Notes: generated by a model from the letters alone, not told the origin. Shown: positions 43,983 through 52,986, numbered from the stretch's first letter. The stretch: 64,000 nt of DNA from Desulfoluna spongiiphila (GCF_900101345.1 NZ_FMUX01000011.1:169097-233096), one strand, 5' to 3'. Program-made: numbers and translations.

Positions 43983-44486
43983 ATGGGAACCCAAGAGCAC
44001 AGAAGCGAAAGCAAGAAACAACTGACAGTGGCCGTCGTCTCCGTCTCATCCACCCGCACCATCGACACGGACGAGAGCGGCGCGTGGATTGAAAAACAGG
44101 CAAAAAAAGAGGGCCATGACGTGGTGGACCGCCTGGTGGTCATGGACTCGGAAGGGGAGGTGCGAAAGGCCATCCGGGACATCATCCGGGACCACAACGC
44201 CGACGGCATCATCGTCACCGGCGGCACCGGCATCACCGCCGGAGACCTCACCTTAGAGGCCGTCAGGCCCATGTTCCGGAAAGAGCTCACCGCCTTCGGT
44301 CCCATCTTCGCGCAACTGAGCTTCGATGAAATCGACTCGGCAGCCATCCTCTCACGGGCCACTGCGGGCATCGTCTCGGACTCCGTGGTCTTTGTCATCC
44401 CCGGCAGCCTGGCCGCCTGTAAACTCGCCTGTAAAAACCTCATCTTCCCCGAACTCGGCCACGTCTCCAAGCACGCCAGGGGATAA
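43983..44486 (+). CDS. moaB: Molybdenum cofactor protein MoaB/MogA
   Basis: 167 residues. Adenylates molybdopterin before Mo insertion. GIIVTGGTGITAGDLTLEAV matches the GGTGxxxRDxT motif with Gly for Arg (AGDLT), and LSFDEIDSAAILSRATAGI matches SxxxIGxxAxLSRAxAG with Asp for Gly. SSTRTIDTDESG is the usual N-terminal motif. The two changes lie at the substrate pocket and are worth noting, but overall length and order are normal. GAGAGG precedes the ATG. Likely cotranscribed with pyrR; terminator at 44521. Confidence 0.88.
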   Translation: MGTQEHRSESKKQLTVAVVSVSSTRTIDTDESGAWIEKQAKKEGHDVVDRLVVMDSEGEVRKAIRDIIRDHNADGIIVTGGTGITAGDLTLEAVRPMFRKELTAFGPIFAQLSFDEIDSAAILSRATAGIVSDSVVFVIPGSLAACKLACKNLIFPELGHVSKHARG

Positions 44487-44520
44487 TCGGTCCGCAAGTG
44501 ATGCATTTTTTCTATGTGAA

Positions 44521-44554
44521 TCCCGAAGGGCACGTCGTGTCCTTCGGGAGTTTT
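44521..44554 (+). terminator. Intrinsic terminator after moaB
   Basis: TCCCGAAGG (44521-44529) pairs with CCTTCGGGA (44541-44549), followed by GTTTT. Confidence 0.8.
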
Positions 44555-44628
44555 ACCGGACAAGCCCCCCAGAGAAAGAGCCTCAGGGCCTTAAGGCCAG
44601 CGCAAAAATAAAACATACAAATAATGAT

Positions 44629-44712
44629 GCCTCCGACGGCAAGGTGAGCCACCTTGAAAGCTGGTTACCGCAGCGCTTCAACCCTCGTTCCTCGGGTCAA
44701 ATCACAGCGGTA
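44629..44712 (+). repeat. Intergenic element, half-type A
   Basis: GCCTCCGACGGC, AAGGTGAGCCACCTT hairpin, then TACCGCAGCGCTTCAACC and GGGTCAAATCACAGCGGTA hairpin. Its partner half is 170 bases away at 44882 rather than adjacent; the 44713-44881 spacer has no recognised gene and may be an insertion or a longer linker. Confidence 0.8.
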
Positions 44713-44881
44713 TTTTTCGTGAAATTGGGCCTTAATCATCGTTTGGACCGCGACCTTCAAAGAGCCGATTCCGCTGTCGGCCTTTTGGACGATGTCATCA
44801 ATAACACCCTGGTGGCCCAAAGGATGACCAAGGCCTGAAATTGTGTATGTATTTTTTGCCTGAGCCCTTGCATCCAACGCC

Positions 44882-44952
44882 CACGGGCGCAGCCCGTAAG
44901 TAAATGCGATCGACCCGAGGTACGAGGGTTGGGAGCATTCACGAACCTGGGG
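44882..44952 (-). repeat. Intergenic element, half-type B, inverted, truncated
   Basis: ACGGGCGCAGCCCGT hairpin, CGACCCGAGGTACGAGGGT loop, GAACCTGGGG. It is cut where the psiE coding end begins; the outer GCCGCCGGAGGC is missing. The TGA stop of psiE lies inside it. Confidence 0.7.
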
Positions 44953-45349
44953 TGTAGCGGACGGCCAGGGTGCGGATGATCCCCAGGCTGATTAGGAGCA
45001 GGGAAAATCCTGCAAGGACCTCCCAGGAGGGTCCCTTTGCCTCGTCCCGGTAGAGGGTCACCATGACCTCCCGCACCACAAAGAGAATGGCCGGGTCCAT
45101 CATGGTGTGGAGCCGGATACGCTGGGTGCTGAAAAAATCCACAAACCCCCTGAAAAGTTCCAGCATCACGAGAAAAGAGAGAATCTCGGCCACCACAAAG
45201 GTGAACCCCTCTCCGTCCATCATGTGGAGCAGGTGCCTGGCATCCAGCAGGGTCTTGCCCAGGCCTGCGGCCAGCACCACGATGATGTAGACGATCATGA
45301 TGTTGACCATCACCTCCTGGGTTTTGAAAAAAATCGCTCTGGGATGCAT
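44939..45349 (-). CDS. psiE: PsiE-like phosphate-starvation membrane protein
   Basis: 136 residues, the same length as E. coli PsiE, with four hydrophobic segments (VNIMIVYIIVVLAAGLGKTL, FVVAEILSFLVMLELFRGFV, MMDPAILFVVREVMVTLY, EVLAGFSLLLISLGIIRTLA). Function unknown; induced by phosphate starvation in enteric bacteria. ATG 45349 is chosen because GGAG lies 6 bases upstream and because a Pho box at 45451-45468 would fall too close to, or inside, a gene starting at 45430 or 45547. The last codons (Pro-Gly-Ser-stop) come from the intergenic repeat. Divergent from pstS. Confidence 0.75.
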   Translation of the reverse strand: MHPRAIFFKTQEVMVNIMIVYIIVVLAAGLGKTLLDARHLLHMMDGEGFTFVVAEILSFLVMLELFRGFVDFFSTQRIRLHTMMDPAILFVVREVMVTLYRDEAKGPSWEVLAGFSLLLISLGIIRTLAVRYTPGS

Positions 45350-45450
45350 CGTCTCCAGAATCCGACCGGTTCGTCCCGGCCCTTCCCCACCTCTTTTCTT
45401 TTGCCACAAGGGCTCATTAATCTGTTCCATGGGACAAGCATCTCGTCCAT

Positions 45451-45468
45451 GTGTAAGGCTTGTGTCAG
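45451..45468 (-). promoter_or_regulatory. Pho box of psiE
   Basis: On the - strand CTGACAC, AAGC, CTTACAC: two 7-base direct repeats 11 bases apart, the PhoB-site geometry. It agrees with CTAACAC-N4-CTAACAC ahead of phoB. About 100 bases upstream of the chosen psiE start. Confidence 0.7.
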
Positions 45469-45555
45469 GGGCCTGTGAGGATTTGGCAATCCGCGCCCCC
45501 CAAAGGAGGGGTATTTCCCCCCTTTTTTTTCTCCGGAGTTCGAACACATCAACCC

Positions 45556-45584
45556 CTCACAGCGCCCTAACCAAACCCTAACAC
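45556..45584 (+). promoter_or_regulatory. Triple Pho box of the pst operon
   Basis: CTCACAG, CGCC, CTAACCA, AACC, CTAACAC: three 7-base repeats with 11-base period. A TATTTT at 45593-45598 is placed as a -10 should be, 8 bases after the last repeat. pstS begins 160 bases downstream. Confidence 0.75.
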
Positions 45585-45746
45585 GACGGCACTATTTTCC
45601 TGTGGAACATGTCAAGGCCCCAGCGGGGAGGGTGCTTTTCGATCCCCGCTTCCGGGATGCGGCCGCCTGAATCCGCGGCAAAAAAGCCGTCGTCCTTTGA
45701 CGCCGGCTCGTGACATACCATCACCAACCTCCACAGGAGAGACACC

Positions 45747-46565
45747 ATGAAAAAGAGTCTTTGGTTCACCGCCCTTGTTTCCACCCTCTTCCTTGCGGCG
45801 TCCGTCACCACGGCATCGGCCGGGAGACTTGTTCTCAAAGGGTCCACCACAGTCCTTCCCATTGCCCAAAAAATCTCAGAGGCCTACATGGCCGCCCATC
45901 CTGACGTCAAAATTTCCCTTTCCGGCGGCGGCTCCGGCAACGGCATCAAGGCGGTCGTCGACCAGACCGCGGATATCGGCAACTCCTCCCGATTCATCAA
46001 GGGCAAAGAGGTAAAACTCGCCACCGGCAAGGGCGTGCTTCCCGTCCCCCACCGCATCGCTTTGGACTGCATCGTCCCGGTGATCCACCCGGACAACCCC
46101 GTCGACGACCTCAGCCTGGACCAGCTCAAGCAGATCTATCTGGGCAAGATCACCAACTGGAAGCAGGTGGGCGGCCCGGACAAAAAGATCGTCGTGATCT
46201 CCCGGGACAGCTCCTCGGGTACCTTTGACGCCTGGAAAAGCCTGGTCATGAAAAAAGAGCGGGTCACCCCCCGCGCCCTGACCCAGCCCTCCAACGGCGG
46301 CCTGGTAACCCAGGTGGCCACCACCAAAGGGGCCATCGCCTACATCGCCCTGGGCTACATGAACAAAGAGGTAAAGGCGGTTCGCGTGGGTGGAGTCAAA
46401 GGCTCTGCCGAGACCACCTTGAACGGCCGTTACCCCATCAGCCGCCCCCTGTTCATGTTCACCAACGGCTGGCCCAAGGGGGAGACCCTGGATTTCATCA
46501 ACTTCATCCTCTCCAGAAAAGGGCAGGCCCTGGTGGAAGAGGCCGGAAGCATCTCCCTTTACTAA
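45747..46565 (+). CDS. pstS: Phosphate ABC transporter, substrate-binding protein
   Basis: 272 residues. Signal peptide (MKKSLWFTALVSTLFLAASV, cleavage near ASA-GRLV). The phosphate-binding signature is LKGSTTVLPIAQK, GGGSGNGIKAVVD, DIGNSSRFIKGKE and RDSSSGTFDAWK; the short form without the long insertion of E. coli PstS is usual outside enterics. ACAGGAGAGACACC precedes the ATG. First gene of pstSCAB-phoU, under the Pho box at 45556. Confidence 0.95.
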   Translation: MKKSLWFTALVSTLFLAASVTTASAGRLVLKGSTTVLPIAQKISEAYMAAHPDVKISLSGGGSGNGIKAVVDQTADIGNSSRFIKGKEVKLATGKGVLPVPHRIALDCIVPVIHPDNPVDDLSLDQLKQIYLGKITNWKQVGGPDKKIVVISRDSSSGTFDAWKSLVMKKERVTPRALTQPSNGGLVTQVATTKGAIAYIALGYMNKEVKAVRVGGVKGSAETTLNGRYPISRPLFMFTNGWPKGETLDFINFILSRKGQALVEEAGSISLY

Positions 46566-46675
46566 ACACCGGCACCCGTTCAGCGGGACCGTGGGTACAC
46601 GGAGCCGACGTGCCGCCATGGGTGGCGCGTCGACTGCGTGTTCGTTTCGCAGCCCACAATCAAGGATGACCCCAC

Positions 46676-47653
46676 ATGACACACAGCGAGTCTACCGCAG
46701 CACCCCACACACCGGCGCCCCCTTCGGAGCGGGTTCCACGTGAAACAACCGCCCCGGAGCGGGGCAGCCTCACCGGTCGGCGAACCGCCGTCGGGGAGTG
46801 GGTGGCCGAATCCTCCCTTTTGATCATCTCCCTGGTTTCCATACTCGTCCTGGGCCTGATCATGCTCTTCCTCATCCTGGAGGGCACCCCCACCTTCTCC
46901 TTTGTCTCGGTAAAGGAGTTCATCGGGGGCGTGCTCTGGTACCCCACGGATGAGCCCCCGGCCTTCGGCATCCTGGCCCTTATCGTGGGCTCCTTTGCCG
47001 TCACCATGCTCTCCTCCCTCATCTCGGTACCCTCCGGGGTGATGACGGCCATCTACCTTTCGGAGATCGCCCCGCCGAGGGTGGCGGAGTGGCTCAAGCC
47101 CGCCATTGAGCTGCTGGCATCGCTTCCCTCGGTGGTCATCGGCTTTTTCGGCATGGTGGCCGTGGCTCCCCTTATGCAGACCCTCTTCGATATTCCCACG
47201 GGGCTCAACCTGTTCACGGCCTCCATCATGCTGGCCTTCATGTCCATCCCCACCATCTGCACCATCTCCGAGGATGCCTTGCGGAGCGTTCCCATCACCT
47301 ACCGGGAGGCCTCCCTGGCCCTGGGGGCCACCCCCTTTGAGACCATCTCCAGGGTCACGGTTCCCGCAGCCCTTTCCGGCATCACCACGGCCATTATCCT
47401 CGGCATGTCCCGGGCCATCGGGGAGACCATGGTGGTGCTCATGGTGGCCGGCGGTGCGGCCATGGTGCCCGAATCCCTTTTTGATCCCATCCGCCCCATG
47501 CCCGCGAGCATTGCCTCGGAGATGGGGGAAGCCCCGTTCCGGGGGGAGCACTACCACGCACTTTTTGCCACGGGCATTACCCTGTTTCTGTTCACCATTG
47601 TCTTTAACGTTCTGGCCATGTCCGTGTCGCGCAGATACCGGCTCAAGGGGTAA
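46676..47653 (+). CDS. pstC: Phosphate ABC transporter permease PstC
   Basis: 325 residues. An N-terminal cytoplasmic tail rich in Pro and Thr (about 40 residues) precedes six membrane segments; the EAA loop is YREASLALGATPFETISRVT and the domain ends RYRLKG. ALLASLPSVVIGFFG-like ELLASLPSVVIGFFGM is the conserved PstC stretch. No strong ribosome binding site is seen before the ATG at 46676, and 110 bases separate it from pstS; a hairpin-forming CGCCACCC-type stretch in that gap may adjust transporter-to-binding-protein ratio. Confidence 0.93.
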   Translation: MTHSESTAAPHTPAPPSERVPRETTAPERGSLTGRRTAVGEWVAESSLLIISLVSILVLGLIMLFLILEGTPTFSFVSVKEFIGGVLWYPTDEPPAFGILALIVGSFAVTMLSSLISVPSGVMTAIYLSEIAPPRVAEWLKPAIELLASLPSVVIGFFGMVAVAPLMQTLFDIPTGLNLFTASIMLAFMSIPTICTISEDALRSVPITYREASLALGATPFETISRVTVPAALSGITTAIILGMSRAIGETMVVLMVAGGAAMVPESLFDPIRPMPASIASEMGEAPFRGEHYHALFATGITLFLFTIVFNVLAMSVSRRYRLKG

Positions 47654-47655
47654 CC

Positions 47656-48540
47656 ATGACCTTTTCCATCCAGAGAAGCATCGTCTCAGGCAGGCGCGGA
47701 ACCACCCAGAAACTCTGGTTCACCCTCTTTCGCGTGGCCGCAGCCATCAACGTGCTGGCCCTTTTTGCCGTGATCCTTTTCATCATCACCCGGGGCCTTT
47801 CCGCCATCAGCTGGGAATTCCTCACCCAGATGCCGAGAAACTCCATGACCGAAGGGGGAATCCTTCCCTGCATCGTGGGCACAGCCTCCCTGGCCTTAGG
47901 GGCCCTGGCCATCTCCTTCCCCGTGGGGGTGGGCACGGCCATCTACCTCAATGAATATGCCGGCCAGGGAAGGATCGTCTCTGTCATCCGCTTTGCCATC
48001 GCCAACCTGGCCGGGGTCCCCTCGGTGGTTTTCGGCCTCTTCGGCCTGGCCTTCTTCTGCACGGTACTGAAGATGGGGGTCAGCCTCCTGGCCGGGGCCC
48101 TGACCCTGGGGGTCATGAGCCTGCCCGTCATCATCGGGGCCGCAGAAGAGGCCTTAAAAGCCGTGCCCGACACCTACCGGGAAGCCTCCTTAGGGCTTGG
48201 GGCCTCAAAGTGGCAGACCATCTGCCGCGTGGTGGTGCCCTCTGCCCTGCCGGGCATCCTCACCGGCTCCATCCTGGCCCTGGGCCGGGCCGCAGGCGAG
48301 ACCGCCCCCATCATGTTCACCGGTGCCGTCTTCTTCACCCCGGACCTGCCCACCTCCGTGTTTGACGAGGTCATGGCCCTGCCCTACCACATCTACGTCC
48401 TGGCCACGGCGGGCACCCACATCGGAGAGACGCGGCACCTTCAGTACGGCACGGCTCTGGTCCTCATCGCCCTGGTCCTCGGCATGAACCTGTGTGCCAT
48501 TATCCTTCGCTCACGCCTGCGCAAAAGGAGCCGCGTGTAA
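47656..48540 (+). CDS. pstA: Phosphate ABC transporter permease PstA
   Basis: 294 residues, six membrane segments, with ANLAGVPSVVFGLFGLAFF and EAA loop YREASLGLGASKWQTICRVV. It starts 2 bases after the pstC stop. The conserved GETAPIMFTGAVFF stretch lies in the second half. Normal length. Confidence 0.94.
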   Translation: MTFSIQRSIVSGRRGTTQKLWFTLFRVAAAINVLALFAVILFIITRGLSAISWEFLTQMPRNSMTEGGILPCIVGTASLALGALAISFPVGVGTAIYLNEYAGQGRIVSVIRFAIANLAGVPSVVFGLFGLAFFCTVLKMGVSLLAGALTLGVMSLPVIIGAAEEALKAVPDTYREASLGLGASKWQTICRVVVPSALPGILTGSILALGRAAGETAPIMFTGAVFFTPDLPTSVFDEVMALPYHIYVLATAGTHIGETRHLQYGTALVLIALVLGMNLCAIILRSRLRKRSRV

Positions 48541-48547
48541 AAACATG

Positions 48548-48716
48548 CCTTCGATGGTTAAAGTTTGGATGAATCGCAGGGTCAAGAGGGCTCAGGAAAA
48601 ACAATGCCTCCGGCGGCAAGGTGGGGGCACCTTGAAACCCTATGGCGAATGCACAAAGGATGTCGCAACCTTATCGTTATCGGGGCATTCGCGCGACGGG
48701 TGATATTAGGCAACCG
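48548..48716 (+). repeat. T module followed by half-type E element
   Basis: T module 48548-48605 (CTTCGATGGTTAAAG start, GGGCTCAGGAAAAA end), then 48606-48716: GCCTCCGGCGGC, AAGGTGGGGGCACCTT hairpin, GGCGAATGCAC, and the distal GCATTCGCG and GGCAACCGC. It splits pstA from pstB by about 295 bases inside what is otherwise one operon. Confidence 0.7.
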
Positions 48717-48835
48717 CAAACACAGAAGAGACCGGTTCCATCTTTCGTGAAAATGGACGCCGCCAATACTGATTCGGACAGACTTTGACCAGGGTACGCC
48801 CGAAGGTAACAACCTTTTTATATGAGCGAATTAAT

Positions 48836-49615
48836 ATGACTCAGAAAGAAAAAAACACCCACGACACCATTATCCACGCCAAGGACCTGAGCCTCTTCTA
48901 CGGGGATTTCCAGGCCCTCCACGAGATCACCCTGCCCTTTGCCGAAAGGCAGGTCACCGCCCTTATCGGCCCTTCGGGCTGCGGGAAGAGCTCGTTTCTA
49001 AGGTGCCTCAACCGGATGAACGACCTTACGGCGGGTACCCGCAGCGAGGGGGAGGTGATCTTTGAGGGGAAGAACATCCTGGAGAAAAAAATCGACGTGG
49101 TCTCCCTGCGCCGCCACATCGGCATGGTGTTCCAGAAGCCCAACCCCTTTCCCAAGAGCATCTATGAAAACGTGGCCTACGGCCTGAAGGTCAACGGCAT
49201 CACCAACAAATCCATGGTGGCGTCACGGGTGGAGCGAAGCCTCATCCAGGCCGCCCTCTGGGAGGAGGTGAAGGACCGGCTCCACAAACCGGCCCTGGGG
49301 CTTTCCGGGGGCCAGCAGCAACGCCTCTGCATCGCCCGGGCCCTGGCCGTGGAACCGGAGATCCTGCTCATGGACGAACCGGCCTCGGCCCTGGACCCCA
49401 TCGCCACCCAGAAAATCGAAGAGCTCGTCCTGGAGCTCAAGGAGCGCTACACCATCATCATCGTCACCCACAACATGCAGCAGGCGGCCCGGGTCTCCGA
49501 CACCACCGCCTTCTTCTACATGGGCAAACTCGTGGAGGTGGGCAACACCAACACCCTGTTCACCAAACCAGTGAAAAAAGAGACCGAAGACTACATCACC
49601 GGTCGTTTCGGGTAA
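48836..49615 (+). CDS. pstB: Phosphate ABC transporter ATPase PstB
   Basis: 259 residues. Walker A GPSGCGKSS, Q-loop VFQKPNPFPKSIYENVAYG, signature LSGGQQQRLCIARALA, Walker B ILLMDEPASALDP and switch VTHNMQQAARVSD, all typical of PstB. Start ATG 48836 gives the usual family length; an earlier start at 48785 adds unrelated residues. The ribosome binding site is weak (GAGCGAA). Cotranscription with pstA would have to read through the repeat at 48548. Confidence 0.95.
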   Translation: MTQKEKNTHDTIIHAKDLSLFYGDFQALHEITLPFAERQVTALIGPSGCGKSSFLRCLNRMNDLTAGTRSEGEVIFEGKNILEKKIDVVSLRRHIGMVFQKPNPFPKSIYENVAYGLKVNGITNKSMVASRVERSLIQAALWEEVKDRLHKPALGLSGGQQQRLCIARALAVEPEILLMDEPASALDPIATQKIEELVLELKERYTIIIVTHNMQQAARVSDTTAFFYMGKLVEVGNTNTLFTKPVKKETEDYITGRFG

Positions 49616-49627
49616 GGGAAAAAGCTT

Positions 49628-49798
49628 GCCTCCGGCGGCGAGGTGAGCCACCTCGAAAGCAGGTTGCGAATGCGCTTTCCCCTTCGTTCCTCAGGGAAAA
49701 TCACATCCGCCTTTGATCTATGTTGGCCTGAAACTGTTTTAAAAAACCTGTTTGTTAAACTTTTTAAAAGTTTAGCCCCCGGCAGGGCCGCCGGAGGC
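49628..49798 (+). repeat. Composite element, A half plus C half
   Basis: Begins 13 bases after the pstB stop. GCCTCCGGCGGC, GAGGTGAGCCACCTC hairpin (a compensated change from AAGGTG/CACCTT), GCGAATGCGCTTTCCCC hairpin arm, AAACTTTTTAAAAGTTT, GCCGCCGGAGGC. Confidence 0.9.
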
Positions 49799-49869
49799 CT
49801 CTTTTTAAGCATTTATTGATTTTTTACCTTCAAGGAGGCACCCGGAGTGCCGGGTGACAGAGAGTAACC

Positions 49870-50532
49870 ATGACCATCCATCTGCAACGGGAATTAGATA
49901 AGATCCGGCGCATGCTCCTCTCCCTGGGAGCCCTCACCGAAGACCGCTTCCGGCTGGCCATCCGCGCATTAAACGAAATGGACGTGGACCTGGCCCGGGA
50001 GATCATTGGAAAAGACGAGGAGATCGACTTGAAAGAGGTCCAGATCGAAGAGGAGTGCCTCAAGGTCCTGGCCCTGCACCAGCCCGTGGCCGGTGATTTG
50101 CGGTCCCTGGTGGTGGTGATCAAGATCAACAATGATCTTGAGCGCATTGCCGACCAGGCCGTTAATATTGCCGTGCGCATCAAAACCCTGGCCACCAAAA
50201 AAGCACCTGGGTTTACCTACGACTACACAGCCATGGCCGAGAAGGCCAGCCTGATGCTGAAGATGAGCCTGGATGCCTTTGTGCGGCAGGACGATGAGAT
50301 GGCGGAACAGGTGCGACTCATGGACGAGGAAGTGGACGCCATGCGAAACGCAGCCTACGACCGCATCAAAGAGGCCATCTCCGAAACCCCGGACGACGCC
50401 GGATACCTCATCAACCTCTTTCTCGTCTCCCGTCACCTGGAGCGCATGGCCGACCACGCCACCAACATCGCCGAAGAGGTGATCTACATGCGTCGCGGGG
50501 AGATCATCCGCCACACCGAAGCCTTCGATTAA
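49870..50532 (+). CDS. phoU: Phosphate signalling protein PhoU
   Basis: 220 residues: two three-helix PhoU repeats, each with the metal-binding E/D-x3-D pattern (RSLVVVIKINNDLERIADQA near 80-98 and YLINLFLVSRHLERMADHAT near 180-198). It inhibits PhoR signalling and pst transport when phosphate is plentiful. It starts MTIHLQRELDKIRRMLLSLG. Last gene of the pst set. Confidence 0.94.
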   Translation: MTIHLQRELDKIRRMLLSLGALTEDRFRLAIRALNEMDVDLAREIIGKDEEIDLKEVQIEEECLKVLALHQPVAGDLRSLVVVIKINNDLERIADQAVNIAVRIKTLATKKAPGFTYDYTAMAEKASLMLKMSLDAFVRQDDEMAEQVRLMDEEVDAMRNAAYDRIKEAISETPDDAGYLINLFLVSRHLERMADHATNIAEEVIYMRRGEIIRHTEAFD

Positions 50533-50661
50533 ATCCGGGCCGGGGCGCCCCAGGCTCACAGGGGGAACCCCCGGCTTTCATTCCGTTCCCCTGCCACTCC
50601 CCTTCCATGAAATCTCCTTGACTTTTTTACTGCAATATCTAATGTTTCTTTACTGAAAACA

Positions 50662-50690
50662 TTGACCTGTATTGTGAACTTGATTATCAC
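50662..50690 (+). promoter_or_regulatory. Sigma-70-like promoter of the PMT-like gene
   Basis: TTGACC (50662-50667), 17-base spacer, TATCAC (50685-50690). It lies 110 bases ahead of the ATG chosen at 50800 and argues against the TTG start at 50662. Confidence 0.45.
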
Positions 50691-50799
50691 CGCACGCCTG
50701 CTCTTCCCTTGCCCGTTTTTCCAGGCAGGCCTGCACACCCATAATGCAACCCGACTGACCCGACACCGGCCCGCCCCGGGGCCCATACTGCAGGCAGCC

Positions 50800-52434
50800 A
50801 TGGTCCGAATCCACAACCCGCGGGTCGCCCTGTTCCTGACCCTACTGCTGGTGTTAGCCTTTACCCTCCCTGCTGCCGGACTGATGGGGGTGGCTCCCCT
50901 TGTCACCGATGACCCGGTGACAGCCGCCGCTGCCCTGGACATGGCAGGCGCCCCGGAGCTTACCCTGGACATGGCCCGGGGGTACCTCACCGAGCTTCCT
51001 CCCCTCTACCCGATGGCAGCGGCCGCTGTATCCCATGGGGCTGCCCCCTTTTTCCAGGGCACGGCAGCCCTTCGCCTCACCTCTGCCCTTTTCAGCCTGG
51101 GGACCCTGATCCTTTTCTTCTTTTTCGCCCTGCGCTACGGAGGGAACCTTTTTGCTCTTCTGGCCGTGGCCCTCCTGGCCACCATGCCGGGCTTTGCCTT
51201 CGGAGCCACCTGGATCGGCCAGGATCCGGCCCTGGGCTTTTTCCTCATGGCCTCGGTTGCCGCCGTTGCCAAAACCTTCTTTGACGACTCTCCCACCTGG
51301 ATCCTCATGGTGGGGGTGGCAGCGGCCGGCGCCTTTCTTACCAGCGCATGGGACGGTGTCATTCCCATTGCCTGCCTCTGGGCCACGGGTATCGTCTGGT
51401 TTGTCGGCACCCAGAAGCCAGACAGGTCCACCCATGTCAGCCATCTCTTTTTTCACCTGGCCGCCCTTCTGGTCATCCTTGTCCTTGCCGGCGGAGGCAT
51501 CGCCATCCAGTTTGTCGGGACGACGGTCCCGCCGCTGACCCAAGGGTTCTGGATGCCCGCAGGCCGGCTATCCCCCTCACCAGACCTCCTTGAACTGGCA
51601 GTACGCCTTCTGGTCCACACCTTGCCCTGGACACCCCTTTTCTTCCTCTATGCGGGGCTTACAACAGCCCAGACCCTCAGAAGCGGCACCTTTCCCGCAA
51701 CGCCCGTGTTCCTTGCGGTCTGGTTTTTTTCAACCCTCCTTCTCCCCTTGTCCGGCGACACAGGGCTCACCCCGGTTCTGCCTCCCCTGTCCCTCATGGC
51801 GGCCTTTGCCCTCAATCAGGGGATGCCGGTGTGGGTAAAACGCTACGCCACGGCCTGGTCCTGGGCGGTGATTCTGACCCTTTTTGTCCTTGCCCTCTCC
51901 CCGGGCCTGCGCCCCCTGGCCCTCCGGTTCGACCACGGCGTTATAGCGGGGCTCCTCGACGGTGGAATCACCTCCCCCCTTGCCGCCGCGGGCTTTATCC
52001 TGGCAGCCCTGACCTGCATGGTGAAAACCATTCCCCTCACCCGGACGGGACGACTCCTCACCGTCACCGCCATCCTCTGGATTACCCTTGCAAACGGGCC
52101 CTTCTCTGCGGTGGCCGGTCACCGGGCCGTGGAAATCAAGCCCCTGATCACCGCCATAAAGGCCCACCCCCACAAAGGCACCGCGGCGTTCGGGGTAGAC
52201 CGCCGCCTCCGGGCCTCCCTGTGCTTTTACGGGCAACTGCACCTGCTCACCACGGACAACCTGGAACGCTGCTACGACATCCTTAAAGGCGGAGACCCCG
52301 ATTTCGACACCCTCCTCATGCAGTCCGATGCCATGGATCACCTCCCGGAAGCCCTCTCCATGGTCCCGGTGACCATTGTCAAAAAACTGCCCCTCCGACA
52401 GGGCGGCAGCCTTCTCTTCGTTCAGGGACAATAG
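50800..52434 (+). CDS. Polytopic membrane protein, PMT/ArnT-like
   Basis: 544 residues with about 11-12 hydrophobic segments in the first 430 and a soluble C-terminal tail of about 100. The N-terminal part (GLMGVAPLVTDDPVTAAAAL, LTLDMARGYLTELPPLYPMA) follows the layout of GT39/GT83 lipid-linked sugar transferases, where a D-E/D pair in the first periplasmic loop is catalytic and a KPPL(Y)-type motif follows; here DD and ELPPLYP hold those places. Sugar donor and acceptor are unknown (ArnT-type enzymes modify lipid A). Start ATG 50800 is preferred over TTG 50662. Codirectional with phoU but with its own promoter. Confidence 0.6.
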   Translation: MVRIHNPRVALFLTLLLVLAFTLPAAGLMGVAPLVTDDPVTAAAALDMAGAPELTLDMARGYLTELPPLYPMAAAAVSHGAAPFFQGTAALRLTSALFSLGTLILFFFFALRYGGNLFALLAVALLATMPGFAFGATWIGQDPALGFFLMASVAAVAKTFFDDSPTWILMVGVAAAGAFLTSAWDGVIPIACLWATGIVWFVGTQKPDRSTHVSHLFFHLAALLVILVLAGGGIAIQFVGTTVPPLTQGFWMPAGRLSPSPDLLELAVRLLVHTLPWTPLFFLYAGLTTAQTLRSGTFPATPVFLAVWFFSTLLLPLSGDTGLTPVLPPLSLMAAFALNQGMPVWVKRYATAWSWAVILTLFVLALSPGLRPLALRFDHGVIAGLLDGGITSPLAAAGFILAALTCMVKTIPLTRTGRLLTVTAILWITLANGPFSAVAGHRAVEIKPLITAIKAHPHKGTAAFGVDRRLRASLCFYGQLHLLTTDNLERCYDILKGGDPDFDTLLMQSDAMDHLPEALSMVPVTIVKKLPLRQGGSLLFVQGQ

Positions 52435-52460
52435 GTTATGACCAAAGTACTTAAAAAACA

Positions 52461-52720
52461 TGCCTCCGGCGGCCCTGCCGGGGGCCAAACTTTTAAAAAG
52501 TTTGACAAACAGGTCTTAAGGCTACGCCGAAATAGTTTCCACTTTTTCACATCAGAAACGTTTTTTGCGGAGCTTTTTTTCAAAAAAGCGACCCGCCGGA
52601 GGCAACCTGAATAGTTACAATCTATTTTGTTTTAAAGGCGGATGTAATTTGACCCGAGGAACGAGGGTCAAATCACATCCGCATCCTGCTTTCAAGGTTG
52701 CACACCTTGCCGCCGGAGGC
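52461..52720 (-). repeat. Cluster of C, D and inverted A half-elements
   Basis: 52461-52513 is a C half (GCCTCCGGCGGCCCTGCCGG, AAACTTTTAAAAAGTTT). 52559-52617 is a D half ending CCGCCGGAGGC. 52639-52720 is an inverted A half (GCGGATGTAATTTGACCC, AAGGTTGCACACCTT, GCCGCCGGAGGC). Reads as a C-A element into which a D half was added, or overlapping C-D and D-A units. Confidence 0.8.
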
Positions 52721-52735
52721 AGCCAGGTTAAAGAC

Positions 52736-52883
52736 GCCTCCGGCGGCCCTGCCGGGGGCCAAACTTTTGAAAAGTTGGACAAACAGGTTTTGCTCAATTT
52801 AACAGAAACCTTCGCGGAAGCCCTCACCCTGAGGAACGAAGGGGGAGGGCTTTCGCAACCTGGGTCCCCTGGCCGCCGGAGGC
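52736..52883 (-). repeat. Composite element, C half plus inverted B half
   Basis: GCCTCCGGCGGCCCTGCCGG, AAACTTTTGAAAAGTTGG, then GCGGAAGCCCTCACCCTGAG, CAACCTGGGTCCCCTGG and GCCGCCGGAGGC. The B half has a shortened terminal hairpin. Confidence 0.82.
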
Positions 52884-52898
52884 AGGTTTTCCCTGCCC

Positions 52899-52975
52899 AC
52901 TTTAACCATAGAAGGCATGTTTTTGGCTTTTTCTGAGCCCTCTGTGACTCTGAGGTTCACCCGACTGTTTTAACT
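52899..52975 (-). repeat. T module, inverted and split
   Basis: CACTTTAACCATAGAAGG is the end of one inverted T copy, followed by TTTTTCTGAGCCCTCTGTGA and GGTTCACCCGAC from a second. With the other repeats this fills the 52435-52986 gap; no gene there. Confidence 0.65.
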
Positions 52976-52986
52976 TGAATCGTTAC

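Noticed and set aside
50662..50799. TTG start adding 46 residues to the PMT-like protein
   Set aside because: The TTG coincides with a good -35 hexamer, and the added residues are not hydrophobic or conserved-looking.
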